Shown here in pieces: positions 8,924-16,953 of a stretch of 32,730 bases of DNA. The DNA comes from Candidatus Tumulicola scandinaviensis (GTDB lineage: Bacteria > Vulcanimicrobiota > Vulcanimicrobiia > Vulcanimicrobiales > Vulcanimicrobiaceae), in NCBI GenBank assembly GCA_003140835.1, contig PLLA01000121.1:5412-38141 (forward strand), written 5' to 3'. Both the position numbers and the translations under genes were made by a program. How positions within the stretch are numbered: the stretch's first letter is position 1; each line of letters begins with the position of its first letter. A model generated the notes under the pieces. It did no database searches. It was given only the letters and a program-made list of their open reading frames with translations, and was not told the origin of the DNA.

Positions 8924-9576
8924 TCTACCTTCATTAGCTTTGACGCGATGGAGCGGATATAGGCGTACTCGTCGGAGACGCAGTCTTGAACTAAATCAGG
9001 ATCGTGGCGCCTACAAGCATTTAGCATGCTCGTGTGGATATCCGCGACCGCTGCTGCGAAAGAACGCCGCTCCTTACCGTCGACGTCGGAATTCTGCCCT
9101 AACCGAAATCGCCATGCGTTAATCAGTGCAGCCATGCGTGGCCGCCGAGCGGCACTAAAGAGAATGCTATGGAATCGTTCGTGCGCGCCTCGTAACTCGG
9201 CGGGACTTCGGGCCGCATTGAGTGCACGTAAGGCAGTCGTTGCTTCTCGTATGGTCGCCGGAGTAATGTTCGCGACGGCGTGGGCCATAAGTTTGGATTC
9301 GATGCACTCGCGGATCTCGATTATTTCGAGCAAGTCGTCCAGTGCAGGAGCCTCGGCGACGAGCACTCTTTTATTGGGGCGAGCCGTAACGTAGCCCTCT
9401 GCCTCGAGTACGCGCAGCGCCTCGCGAATCGGAATGCGACTGAGCCCAAAAGAACTTGCGAGCTCGACCTGGCTCAACGACTGACCCGGCGCGAATATGC
9501 CATCTTCAATTTCGTTGCGAATGCGAGCAGCAACTTGCTCGGCGGTTCCCGTGAGGCGCACATCGGTGCTTGACAT
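8920..9576 (-). CDS. GntR-family transcriptional regulator, FCD (FadR-type) subfamily
   Basis: DNA-binding regulator, probably controlling itself and the divergent protease gene. The ATG at 9576 gives 218 residues. Upstream in-frame starts (9600, 9645) lie in or before the predicted promoter and are rejected. The winged helix-turn-helix spans residues 8-72: QVAARIRNEIEDGIFAPGQSLSQ, then SSFGLSRIPIREALRVLEAEGYV, then the wing NKRVLV. The all-helical FCD ligand domain follows from about 78. It keeps likely metal/ligand His residues in HERFHSILF and ADIHTSMLNACRRHD. FCD regulators usually sense small carboxylates; the ligand cannot be named here. The predicted transcript leader is only about 7 nt, so translation may be nearly leaderless. 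Confidence 0.92.
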   Translation of the reverse strand: MSSTDVRLTGTAEQVAARIRNEIEDGIFAPGQSLSQVELASSFGLSRIPIREALRVLEAEGYVTARPNKRVLVAEAPALDDLLEIIEIRECIESKLMAHAVANITPATIREATTALRALNAARSPAELRGAHERFHSILFSAARRPRMAALINAWRFRLGQNSDVDGKERRSFAAAVADIHTSMLNACRRHDPDLVQDCVSDEYAYIRSIASKLMKVD

Positions 9577-9599
9577 CGGCACACTCAAAAGTGTATACA
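9570..9599 (+). promoter_or_regulatory. Opposing sigma70-like promoter of the aspartyl protease gene
   Basis: A perfect TTGACA (9570-9575) and TATACA (9594-9599) are separated by 18 bp; with a 17-bp spacer the -10 would be GTATAC. Transcription would start near 9606. Its -10 shares bases with the minus-strand promoter's -10, so the two probably cannot be occupied together. Confidence 0.6.
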
Positions 9600-9618
9600 T
9601 GAATACATATTTTGTCAA
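9590..9618 (-). promoter_or_regulatory. Strong sigma70-like promoter of the GntR gene
   Basis: On the minus strand a perfect TTGACA (9613-9618) and TACACT (9590-9595) are separated by 17 bp. The expected start is near 9583, leaving about 7 nt before the ATG at 9576. It overlaps the opposing promoter at 9570-9599. Confidence 0.72.
9592..9607. promoter_or_regulatory. Candidate GntR operator in the shared promoter
   Basis: TGTATACA (9592-9599) is a perfect palindrome, and TGTAT-N6-ATACA (9592-9607) is a wider inverted repeat. Short GTATAC-type palindromes are usual for FCD-type GntR regulators. The site overlaps both -10 elements, so binding would block both promoters. The link to the adjacent regulator is inferred from position. 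Confidence 0.5.
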
Positions 9619-9634
9619 TGGGGCATCGAAAAGC

Positions 9635-10507
9635 TTGGCACTCATACAGGCGATCGTATCGACGCTGGTAACCGCGGCGGTTTTTGGCGCTCAGGCTTCC
9701 CCCGCATCGCCGCTGGTAACGATGCCGTATCGGCCTAACGGCAAGCTCATATCGCTACCCGTTCGTGTAAATCGGTCCCATACGCTGTGGTTCATCCTCG
9801 ATACCGGGGCGAGGTATTCGATCGTCGATTCTGGAGTCGCCAAAGCTTTGAAACTTCAGACCCTTTCGGTGGGCCAAGCGGGTGGCGTGGGCCGAGGGAC
9901 TTTCACGCAGTACAAACTCGCGCCGCTGAATCTTTCGGTTGGTCCATTGACGCTACGCCTGTCGGGTGTAGAAGCAACGAATCTTGGCAACACGGGTACT
10001 CACGATCGCTATTCGGGCGTGGTTGGCTGGGATTTGCTAAAGCAATACGTCGTTCGCATCGACCCGGTCGCGCATACGATCTCACTCTACGAGCCGGCAC
10101 ATTTTACATATCTGCAAAGAGGGGCGATGGTTCCCCTATCCTCGCCCGAGGGCCGACTCTTTATTGACGTCAGGCTCTCCATCGGTCGAACGTCGGTCGT
10201 TCGAAAAATGCGCGTCGATACTGGGTCCGAGGATGCGGCTTCCGACAATCTCGTAAGGGAATCATCACGACGACGTAAGTCGCTTCAGGGCGTTGGGCTA
10301 GGCACGCCGTACGTCGATTATTCCGGAGTGTTTGATGCCGTCCAAATTGGACCTTATATAGTCCGCAATGCTTGGGGACCGTCGAACGATCGTCCCGCGA
10401 TAGGGATGGAGATACTCCGCCGTTTTACGCTTACGTTCGACGTACCAGCAGCCCGGCTTTATCTGGACCCGAACGAGTACTTTCAGGCGCCCGTGCCGTC
10501 GCCGTGA
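9635..10507 (+). CDS. Exported retropepsin-like aspartyl protease with two DTG motifs
   Basis: Predicted aspartyl peptidase acting outside the cytoplasm. The TTG at 9635 gives 290 residues beginning directly with a signal peptide (ALIQAIVSTLVTAAVFGAQA). An in-frame ATG at 9599 falls inside the predicted -10 box, so I prefer TTG, though its ribosome site is weak (GGGG). Lobe one (about 40-155) has FILDTGARYSIVD with catalytic Asp56 and later GWDLLKQY. Lobe two (about 165-285) has RVDTGSEDA with Asp195. Retroviral retropepsins carry one DTG per subunit and dimerise; two in one chain suggests a self-contained pseudo-dimer. It is divergent from the GntR regulator and convergent, 46 bp away, with a propeller lipoprotein. 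Bacterial relatives mostly lack known substrates. Confidence 0.85.
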   Translation: MALIQAIVSTLVTAAVFGAQASPASPLVTMPYRPNGKLISLPVRVNRSHTLWFILDTGARYSIVDSGVAKALKLQTLSVGQAGGVGRGTFTQYKLAPLNLSVGPLTLRLSGVEATNLGNTGTHDRYSGVVGWDLLKQYVVRIDPVAHTISLYEPAHFTYLQRGAMVPLSSPEGRLFIDVRLSIGRTSVVRKMRVDTGSEDAASDNLVRESSRRRKSLQGVGLGTPYVDYSGVFDAVQIGPYIVRNAWGPSNDRPAIGMEILRRFTLTFDVPAARLYLDPNEYFQAPVPSP

Positions 10508-10553
10508 CGATGCAAGCGAGCCGCGATGGTGCGCCGTTTCTTGGTTGCGCCGG

Positions 10554-11540
10554 TCAGTTACTCACCGTTGCGCCGAATGGCTCCGATACGGTAACGGTGG
10601 ATGTCGGCGAGCCGCCTGACGGGTATTTGTAATAGCCGACGACGCCGCCGTCCTGACTGGGCACGATCGCGGTTGCGCCGCGCCGCGCCAACTTGCTTGC
10701 GGGGATCTCGAGCCAAAACTGATTTACGTAATTGGCACCGCCGAGCGAGAGCGAGCCCTTTATCTGTCCAGCTGCGTTGATTCGATAGATCATCGCGGTA
10801 TCGGTGTCGCCGACCGCAATGTACTTGCCGTCCCATTGCACGCCGCCGGGCCACTCTATCTTCTGGGCGAGTGAAATGCTCGTAAAGGTGCTGCTTCCTT
10901 TCGGCAGCTCGGCGAGTGCGAACGCAGCGCTGCTGCTGGCTCCATCGACGAAAAGATTTCCATTTGCGTCGTAGCCGCAAAAGCGATAGTTAAAGATCGC
11001 TGGATCGGAGTAAAGTTTCGGCGAGCCGTGCGCGCCGGCGTAAATGGCGACGCTGCCGCCACCCGTGCTGCTGTAGAAGTTCGTCACCGCGAGGTTGCCC
11101 GTGACCGGGTCGACGGAGCAACCTTCGGGATATTCGCCGGGATCGCTCAAAGTCGCGACCGGCGCGGTCCCGCCGTGAGCGTATTCGACGATCTGCGACG
11201 CGCCGTCGTTAACGATCCAAACGTTAGCCGCCTTATCGACACACAAGCCGTACGGCGTCGAGAATCCAGTGAGCGTACCCACCAGTTTTTGCGTGGAATA
11301 AGCATACACGTACACGTCGTTGGTCAATACCGACGAAACGTAGAGAAGCTTTGAATTTTTGGCCTCAGGCGACATCCAAGAGTGCCGCGCCGTCGCGCTG
11401 CTCGCCGCCGTCGTTTGCGCAGCGACGTACCCAGTTTCACCCTGCGATTGCGGCGCCCCGCATCCCGCTAGTAGTGCGCTCACGAGTAATGGCGGCATCA
11501 GTCCGCCGGCTGAAATCCGTATCACAGGCGACTTCCTCAC
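10554..11540 (-). CDS. Propeller-type lipoprotein (subfamily B, GCSVDPVTGNLAVTN motif)
   Basis: The GTG at 11540 gives 328 residues and supplies the positively charged start of a lipoprotein signal ending in LAGC (Cys about 27). An ATG at 11498 would lack the basic region. The mature part has repeated blades: LLYVSSVLTNDVYVY, NVWIVNDGASQIVEY, GNLFVDG and others. Cysteines at GLCVD, GCSVD and FCGYD sit at the same places in the paralogue at 18586-19512, along with YAGA, ELPKG, VQWDGKY and YPSGG blocks. No catalytic motif is seen; a binding or surface role is inferred. No clear Shine-Dalgarno sequence precedes the start. Confidence 0.84.
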   Translation of the reverse strand: MRKSPVIRISAGGLMPPLLVSALLAGCGAPQSQGETGYVAAQTTAASSATARHSWMSPEAKNSKLLYVSSVLTNDVYVYAYSTQKLVGTLTGFSTPYGLCVDKAANVWIVNDGASQIVEYAHGGTAPVATLSDPGEYPEGCSVDPVTGNLAVTNFYSSTGGGSVAIYAGAHGSPKLYSDPAIFNYRFCGYDANGNLFVDGASSSAAFALAELPKGSSTFTSISLAQKIEWPGGVQWDGKYIAVGDTDTAMIYRINAAGQIKGSLSLGGANYVNQFWLEIPASKLARRGATAIVPSQDGGVVGYYKYPSGGSPTSTVTVSEPFGATVSN

Positions 11541-11615
11541 GCGTTAGAAGTTGATTTTGCGGTGTTGCTTATTCAAGCCACTTTAAGCGCGCCCTTCACA
11601 ACCAAGCTTTTCCCA

Positions 11616-11630
11616 GCTCGTGGAACGAGC
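11616..11630. terminator. Short perfect hairpin after the membrane-anchored unknown gene
   Basis: GCTCGT-GGA-ACGAGC is a 6-bp GC-rich stem with a 3-nt loop, 12 bp beyond the minus-strand stop at 11642. On the minus strand it is followed by TGGGAAAAGC, not a T tract, so it may be a processing or Rho-linked 3' structure rather than an intrinsic terminator. Confidence 0.35.
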
Positions 11631-11641
11631 ATGCTCCGTTC

Positions 11642-12322
11642 TCATCTCACATCCAGCGACGTAACCGGCGTGATATTGTATTGTTCGACTCTTGAGGAAA
11701 GTTGCGTGGCCACGCGTACGTCACCGAGTGGCTTAACCACCAAACGGGTTGGTATGACGGAATCCTCGAATTTCGTATAAGGTGCGTCGATTCCAACCAG
11801 AAGCAGATCGAATCGCCGCTGCGGCACGTAGAAGGTGCGATAGTTGTCGATCGTGGTTCCGGGATCGAGCGCGGTGTCTTCTTGCGTCGAAACGTCTCCC
11901 AACTGAGTGACGTAGGCGTAAGCATACACGGGAACCCGCGGGCCGGTTCGATAGAATCCTTCGAACTCGTACCTGAGGGGGTAGGGCCTCGCGCTCGTGT
12001 GAGACGCGCTTTCGACGATGCGTTGCCCGTACACATTTACGGCGATTCCCAAAAAGTGCGCCCTCACCGTGCCGATGTTGCGGAGCTGCACATGAAGGCC
12101 GACGGCAATGAGGCCGTTTCGCTCGCCGATCCGCTGTATTGCCGCCGTCACATTCACGTCGGGATTCGCCATCGACGGCTTAATGCGATTTTCGTAGGCG
12201 AAGACGTAGAAAGCCCAAACACCGGCGGCAATAATCGCGAGCACCTCGACCGTATCGCGAACGACGGCGATCAGGTGCGGACCTCTCAAGTTAGTCAGGC
12301 GGTTCTTGCTGCCGAACAGCAT
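11642..12322 (-). CDS. Membrane-anchored protein of unknown function
   Basis: The ATG at 12322 gives 226 residues, with AGGA about 12 nt upstream. One hydrophobic segment (about residues 22-43, VRDTVEVLAIIAAGVWAFYVFAY) follows a basic start, so a single N-terminal anchor is likely. The remaining 180 residues have alternating hydrophobic strands (VGLHVQLRNIGTVRAHFLGIAVNVYG, then RVPVYAYAYVTQLGD and RRFDLLLVGIDAPYTKF), suggesting a beta-sandwich such as an Ig-like fold. No motif, cysteine pattern or catalytic residue identifies a family. It stands alone between a propeller lipoprotein and the M48 protease, all on the minus strand. Coding status is supported by coherent fold-like sequence over the full length. 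Confidence 0.7.
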   Translation of the reverse strand: MLFGSKNRLTNLRGPHLIAVVRDTVEVLAIIAAGVWAFYVFAYENRIKPSMANPDVNVTAAIQRIGERNGLIAVGLHVQLRNIGTVRAHFLGIAVNVYGQRIVESASHTSARPYPLRYEFEGFYRTGPRVPVYAYAYVTQLGDVSTQEDTALDPGTTIDNYRTFYVPQRRFDLLLVGIDAPYTKFEDSVIPTRLVVKPLGDVRVATQLSSRVEQYNITPVTSLDVR

Positions 12323-12571
12323 TACACATCGGTTCCTGCCGGATTATCCCAACCCTTCGAGATATTCGGCAACGGCGTCGGCTACGACGAGCCAATAGAA
12401 TGATTGCAGGCGAAACGTAGCGAGCACAACCCTCGACGCTTTGCTCGCACCGTCCCAGTTTGTTAGTCCTTCGGGGTGTCTTGCTTGCTCTGATCGGTGA
12501 AAGCGCAACGCGAATGACGCGGCCACTTCCCACCAGCGATCATTCCGCCGTCAGGTTGAAAAGCGTGGGCG

Positions 12572-13522
12572 CTACAGTTGGCCCGGCGGCGGATAGGCGG
12601 GCGGCGGACCCTGCGGCGGATAGGCGGGCGGCGGACCTTGCGGATTACCGTAGCCCGGCGGCGGACCCTGCGGATAACCGTAGCCCGGCGGCGGACCCTG
12701 CGGATAACCGTAGCCCGGGGCAGGTTGTTGCGCCACTTGCATGTTGGTTGGGAGTTTGATCGGCATCGACGTAGCAACGTCGTCCCTAAATTTACCAAAC
12801 GTCGCTTTATCGGTGTTGAAAAGCGAAATAAGATCGGTTACGCGCTGCTCGTCGCTCGGATGGTCTGAGAGCGCACTCGTTGCGTGACCCGTGCCCGTGT
12901 TAGCACGATATTGGCGAAAGTTCCAGACCATGCCCCACGGATTGAATCCAGCTTTCGCGCAGGTATACGCTCCGGCACGATCGGCATTGCTCTCGGCTAC
13001 GCGGGTAAATGCTGCCGCCTGCGGGCTTTCGGCTAAGCCGCCGCTAGGCGTGCCGGGAATCCCAGCCGTCGTCTGAACGTGCTGCCCTTGTTGGTAAAGA
13101 TTGTAGACGTCGTGGTGGATGTCATGATTTACTTCATGGCATAGCACACCAGCGAGTTCGTCCTGATTTTTCACAAACGACAACATCGACGTTGTAACGT
13201 AGACGTTCCCGCCAGGAACGGAAAGCGCGTTGGGCGGTCCTTCGTTCACTAAGATGAAATGGAACGGCGTGAAATATTGCGGATTGGCGACCGCGGCAAT
13301 TTTTTCGGCGATCGGCTGCAGCGTAGCATAGAACGGCGACTGCGGCGGAACGATCTCGCCTCTTTGCATCATCTGCATGTACCGCTGCTGCCCGAACTGC
13401 GTTTCCCAGGTTTTTTGCTGCTGCGAAATGTCGTCGGCGCCTGCGCCCATCGGAAACATCAACGCTGCCCATGCGAGGGCCGCAAGCGATCGCCCTAAGA
13501 AGATCCTAGCCATAGAGCTCAT
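12572..13522 (-). CDS. Exported M48-family zinc metalloprotease with a Pro/Gly/Tyr repeat tail
   Basis: Predicted periplasmic or secreted metallopeptidase related to BepA/YggG-like M48 proteins, which degrade or help fold envelope proteins. The 316-residue product starts with a signal peptide ending near GAGA (residue 29). The zinc motif HEVNH is at 129-133; the third ligand is probably Glu177 in ESNADRAGAY, with Asp181 nearby. The usual M48 helix DELAGVLCHE precedes the motif. The last 45 or so residues are tandem PPGYGYPQGP (10 aa) and PPAYPPQGP (9 aa) units, a low-complexity tail not normal in the family. The start at 13522 (or in-frame ATG 13513) has no clear ribosome site. It is divergent from the first cyclase gene across 55 bp. 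Confidence 0.92.
   Translation of the reverse strand: MSSMARIFLGRSLAALAWAALMFPMGAGADDISQQQKTWETQFGQQRYMQMMQRGEIVPPQSPFYATLQPIAEKIAAVANPQYFTPFHFILVNEGPPNALSVPGGNVYVTTSMLSFVKNQDELAGVLCHEVNHDIHHDVYNLYQQGQHVQTTAGIPGTPSGGLAESPQAAAFTRVAESNADRAGAYTCAKAGFNPWGMVWNFRQYRANTGTGHATSALSDHPSDEQRVTDLISLFNTDKATFGKFRDDVATSMPIKLPTNMQVAQQPAPGYGYPQGPPPGYGYPQGPPPGYGNPQGPPPAYPPQGPPPAYPPPGQL
12591..12720 (-). repeat. In-frame tandem DNA repeats encoding the Pro/Gly/Tyr tail
   Basis: Two 26-27-bp units (12591-12643) encode PPAYPPQGP-like repeats. They are followed by 30-bp units at 12644-12673 and 12674-12703 and a partial unit to 12720, encoding PPGYGYPQGP-like repeats. Units differ by only one or a few bases, so copy number may vary between strains. 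Confidence 0.85.
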
Positions 13523-13577
13523 TCTAACCGGTGCGCCGGCTCGGCAAGCGAAGAAGCAAGCAGAGGTAGGCTAAGAA

Positions 13578-16421
13578 ATGATGAGAAACGGCTTTGCACG
13601 AAAATGCGGGTTCATGGCGACTCGCGTGAAACCGGAGCCGCCGGCCTCGGCCCGCCCAACCGGTACCGTCACGTTCGCGTTCACCGATATCGAGGGCAGC
13701 ACACAACGTTGGGACCGCGACCGGGCGACGATGCAGGATGCCGTGCGCCGGCACGATGCGCTCATGCAGACGGCGATCGCCCAGCACGATGGCTACGTAT
13801 TCAAAACGATCGGCGATGCGTTCTGCGCAGCATTCGCGCGGCCCGAGGATGCCGTCGCAGCGATCCTCGATGCTCAGCGCGCGCTTGGCGCAGAGGATTT
13901 CTCGAATGTTGATGGGCTGCGCGTTCGGGCCGCCGTTCATACCGGCACGGCCGACGAGCGCGACGGCGATTACTTCGGTCCAGCACTCAACCGCATCGCA
14001 CGGCTGCTAGCCGTCGGCCACGGCGGCCAGGTCCTCATCTCGGGTATCACGGCCGATCTGGTGCAGGACGCGCTTTCACCTCAGGCAAGTCTGTGCGCTC
14101 TCGGCGAGCATCGGCTCAAAGACTTGGCACGCCCCGAGAAGATCTATCAGCTACTCGCGCCCGGTCTCGGCGCGGACTTTCCGCCGCTACGATCGCTCGA
14201 CGTTCTTCCAAACAACTTGCCACTCGAGCTCAGCACCTTCGTTGGTCGCGAAGCGGAGATCGATGCCATCGCTGCGCTTATCGAGAAGCATCGTTTGGTC
14301 ACGCTGGTCGGCTCTGGCGGCGTCGGCAAAACTCGGCTCGCTTTGCAGGTCGCGGCCAATCTGCTAGACGGCATCGGCGACGGCGTGTGGTTCGTCGAAC
14401 TCGCTCCGCTTGCCAGCGGCGACTACATTCCGTCGACCGTCGCGCACGCACTGGGAATTACGCTTGCGAGCGAAGGCGATCCCGTCGAGAACCTCATTCG
14501 CGCCTTGAAAGATAAAGACGCGCTGCTGGTGTTCGACAACTGCGAGCATCTGGTCGAGTCGGCCGCCTCTCTTATCTCCGCTATCCTGCACGGCGCTCCG
14601 AGACTCAGAGCGCTGGCATCCAGCCGGCAACGGCTGGGAGTTGCCGGAGAAGCGACTTACCAAGTGCCGTCCCTCGTCGTTCCGGGCAAAGACGAAGCAA
14701 CCCATATATCCGCGATCGATATGCTACGATATGAGGCGGTCGCGCTCTTCGTGGAACGCGCGCGAGCCGCAAGCGCAACGTTTACCCTGATCGACGAGAA
14801 TGCGCCGATCGTGGCCGAGATCTGCCGGAGGATCGACGGCATTGCACTGGCGATCGAACTGGCGGCCGCGCGGGTGAAAATGCTCAGCCCACTGCAGTTG
14901 CGCGAGCGGCTCGACGAGCGGTTTCGCGTGCTGACCGGCGGCAGCCGCGACGTCCTTCCGCGACAACAGACGCTGCGTGCGCTCATTGACTGGAGCTACG
15001 ACCTGCTCGAGGAGCGTGAACGGATGCTTTTTCGGCGGCTTGGGATTTACGTCGATGGAGTTACGCTGGAGGGAGCCGTCGCGGTTGGCAGCGGCGATGA
15101 GCTCGACGAACTCGACGTCTTCGACGTGCTGGCCTCCTTGGTCGACAAGTCGCTGGTGCTCGCCGAGCCGGCGGGCGATTCGTTGCGCTACCGGCTGCTC
15201 GAATCGACGCGCGTGTACGCGTTAGAGAAACTCGACGCGGCGGGCGAGCGCGACCCGATTGCACACCTCCGTCTGCGTTATCTGCGCGACCGTTTCACCG
15301 AACTATGGGAAAAGCGCGAGCGCACGGCACGAACGGCCGATCTGGGTGCCGCTCTGCTAGCCGAGCTGGAGGACGTGCGTTCGGCGCTCGACAGTGCGTT
15401 GGCCGGCGCGGACATTATCCACGGCGCCGAGCTACTCGCCAATATTGACACGACGTGGGGAGTCATCGGACTCGATTCGGAAGGCCTGGAACGGTGCGAG
15501 GCGTACCTTTCAGCGCTCCCGCCCAACCAGTCGCTCCTGCACGCTCGGCTGTCAACCGCACTAACGTACTTTTTTTTCAGTTCCGGCCGAACGATGCGCG
15601 CCTTCGAGGTAGCGACGCAGGCGCTCGAGCACGCGCGGAAAGGCGGCGAAGCCTCGTCACTCGCTAGGGCGCTATGCGAATATGCCAGTGCGACAACCTT
15701 CCTCCATCGGTTCGACGACGCAGAACAGGCGCTTGTCGAAGCCGCAGCGATGCCGGCGAGTTCCGCCCGCCTTCGCGTAGTGTTACTGGAAAAGCGGGCG
15801 ATTTTGAGCGACTTTCGTGGCGACCGCGAGACGGCAGCGCGCATGCACGAGCAGCTTCGTAAAGAGCATCGTTCGCTCGGAAACACTCGTGGGGAACAGG
15901 TTGCAGCGCTCAATCTCGCAGAGGTCGAACATGCGCGGGGTGACACGCTACGAGCGATCGCGATTGCTCGGCAGACACTTCCCGCGTTGCGCTCCGGTGC
16001 CGATAAGAGCTGGCTCGGCATCCTGCTCTACAACCTCGCGGGCTTTCTCGTCGCGGTAGACGATCTTCCCGGCGCCGCCGCAGCGGCTCGCGAGGCAATC
16101 GGAGTCCGCGCCGCGCGTGAGCCAAACCATGCCCACATCGCAATTGCGATCGAACATCTGGCGCTCGCTGCCGTGCTGCGCGGCGACCTTGCGCGGGCAG
16201 CCGTACTCGAAGGCTACGCCGACGCCGCGTTAGGGCAAAACGGATACGAACGCGAATTCACGGAGACGAGGACGCACGGGCGCCTCAGTGCACTTCTGCT
16301 CGAAGGGTTCGCGGCCGACGACCTCGCGCAACGAACCGCCGACGGGGCCGCTCTTACTCCCCAAGCCGCGATCGCGCTTGCGCTTGAAGTCGCTTCTATT
16401 CTTGAACACGGCGCAGCATAA
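13578..16421 (+). CDS. Class III nucleotide cyclase - NB-ARC ATPase - TPR regulator (paralogue 1)
   Basis: Large cytoplasmic signalling protein of 947 residues; the ATG at 13578 follows AGGTAGG. The class III cyclase domain (about 28-195) keeps the metal Asp residues (FTDIEGST, Asp37; KTIGDAF, Asp80), Lys76, and the DYFGPALNRIARL block with Asp131, Asn138 and Arg142. Catalysis is therefore plausible, but cAMP versus cGMP is not settled. A STAND/NB-ARC ATPase follows: FVGRE at 221-225, Walker A GSGGVGKT at 245-252 and Walker B ALLVFDN at 315-321. Next are the GLPLAIEL-like block IALAIELAAARV and the winged-helix region QTLRALIDWSYDLL. The final 380 residues are TPR-like helices. This order resembles AfsR/MalT-style sensors with a cyclase output. 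Its 3' end overlaps the convergent YdeI-like gene by 26 bp. A close paralogue lies at 26203-28998. Confidence 0.93.
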   Translation: MMRNGFARKCGFMATRVKPEPPASARPTGTVTFAFTDIEGSTQRWDRDRATMQDAVRRHDALMQTAIAQHDGYVFKTIGDAFCAAFARPEDAVAAILDAQRALGAEDFSNVDGLRVRAAVHTGTADERDGDYFGPALNRIARLLAVGHGGQVLISGITADLVQDALSPQASLCALGEHRLKDLARPEKIYQLLAPGLGADFPPLRSLDVLPNNLPLELSTFVGREAEIDAIAALIEKHRLVTLVGSGGVGKTRLALQVAANLLDGIGDGVWFVELAPLASGDYIPSTVAHALGITLASEGDPVENLIRALKDKDALLVFDNCEHLVESAASLISAILHGAPRLRALASSRQRLGVAGEATYQVPSLVVPGKDEATHISAIDMLRYEAVALFVERARAASATFTLIDENAPIVAEICRRIDGIALAIELAAARVKMLSPLQLRERLDERFRVLTGGSRDVLPRQQTLRALIDWSYDLLEERERMLFRRLGIYVDGVTLEGAVAVGSGDELDELDVFDVLASLVDKSLVLAEPAGDSLRYRLLESTRVYALEKLDAAGERDPIAHLRLRYLRDRFTELWEKRERTARTADLGAALLAELEDVRSALDSALAGADIIHGAELLANIDTTWGVIGLDSEGLERCEAYLSALPPNQSLLHARLSTALTYFFFSSGRTMRAFEVATQALEHARKGGEASSLARALCEYASATTFLHRFDDAEQALVEAAAMPASSARLRVVLLEKRAILSDFRGDRETAARMHEQLRKEHRSLGNTRGEQVAALNLAEVEHARGDTLRAIAIARQTLPALRSGADKSWLGILLYNLAGFLVAVDDLPGAAAAAREAIGVRAAREPNHAHIAIAIEHLALAAVLRGDLARAAVLEGYADAALGQNGYEREFTETRTHGRLSALLLEGFAADDLAQRTADGAALTPQAAIALALEVASILEHGAA

Positions 16422-16944
16422 ATTCGTAGACGTTCACACAACAGGGACGTCGCTTTCCTTCGGAGAGCTGTTCGACGGTCCGCCGCACCCGGCGCGCTCG
16501 GGTCTCAGATGTCTTGGCTGAGTCGATCCAACGGATCCAATCGATGCGGCCGATAAGCGTGAGGTCGTTCCACAACGCCTTCGCCTCGCGAGAAGCCTTA
16601 AACGCGCTTCGAAGATCGCTGGGAACCGCCGGTTCGGGCTCGGGTCCCAAGATAGCGAGTTTCACCGTGTCGCCCGCATCGGCACCAGCGCCGTCGCGCA
16701 TTGCCTGGTTAACGCGCAAGCAGTGCCCTGCGGAGTCGTTCGGTTCCAGCGGCGCTCGGAACGGATGGCCGTTCATCGTGCCTTCGACCTTGGTCGTGCC
16801 GCGCAGTTGTTCGCCGACCGGCTTCGGGACGTCGAGTAGAGTCCAAGAGCCGTTGTTCGCTGCCTTGGGATCCCGAAAGAGTCGTGCCTTGAAGCGCAGG
16901 ACGGCCGGACCGTCATCGCTGTTTTCGTTTGCGGCTTTGTTCAC
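16396..16944 (-). CDS. DUF1905 / YdeI-OmpD-associated family protein
   Basis: 182 residues from a GTG at 16944. The N-terminal half (about 15-95) matches DUF1905, a small barrel with patterns such as FKARLF and TKVEGTMNGHPFRAPLEP. The C-terminal half carries the YdeI/OmpD-associated signature: a DLRSAF...AKALWNDL helix and then SAKTSETRARRVRRTVEQLSEGKRR. Relatives are linked to tolerance of antimicrobial peptides or bacteriocins, but the biochemical role is unclear. No signal peptide is present, so it is probably cytoplasmic. It begins 9 bp after the exported unknown gene and is probably cotranscribed. The tail overlaps the convergent cyclase gene. Confidence 0.88.
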   Translation of the reverse strand: MNKAANENSDDGPAVLRFKARLFRDPKAANNGSWTLLDVPKPVGEQLRGTTKVEGTMNGHPFRAPLEPNDSAGHCLRVNQAMRDGAGADAGDTVKLAILGPEPEPAVPSDLRSAFKASREAKALWNDLTLIGRIDWIRWIDSAKTSETRARRVRRTVEQLSEGKRRPCCVNVYEFMLRRVQE

Positions 16945-16953
16945 GATGGACCG

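Noticed and set aside
12344..12526. 60-codon frame on the minus strand between the M48 gene and the membrane-anchored unknown
   Set aside because: It has a GTG start with a GGTGGGAA-like site, but no recognisable domain, and it sits in a 250-bp gap with no other support.
13523..13577. 55-bp divergent gap between the M48 gene and the first cyclase gene as a shared regulatory site
   Set aside because: No -10/-35 pair or palindrome is visible beyond GC-rich CCGG repeats.
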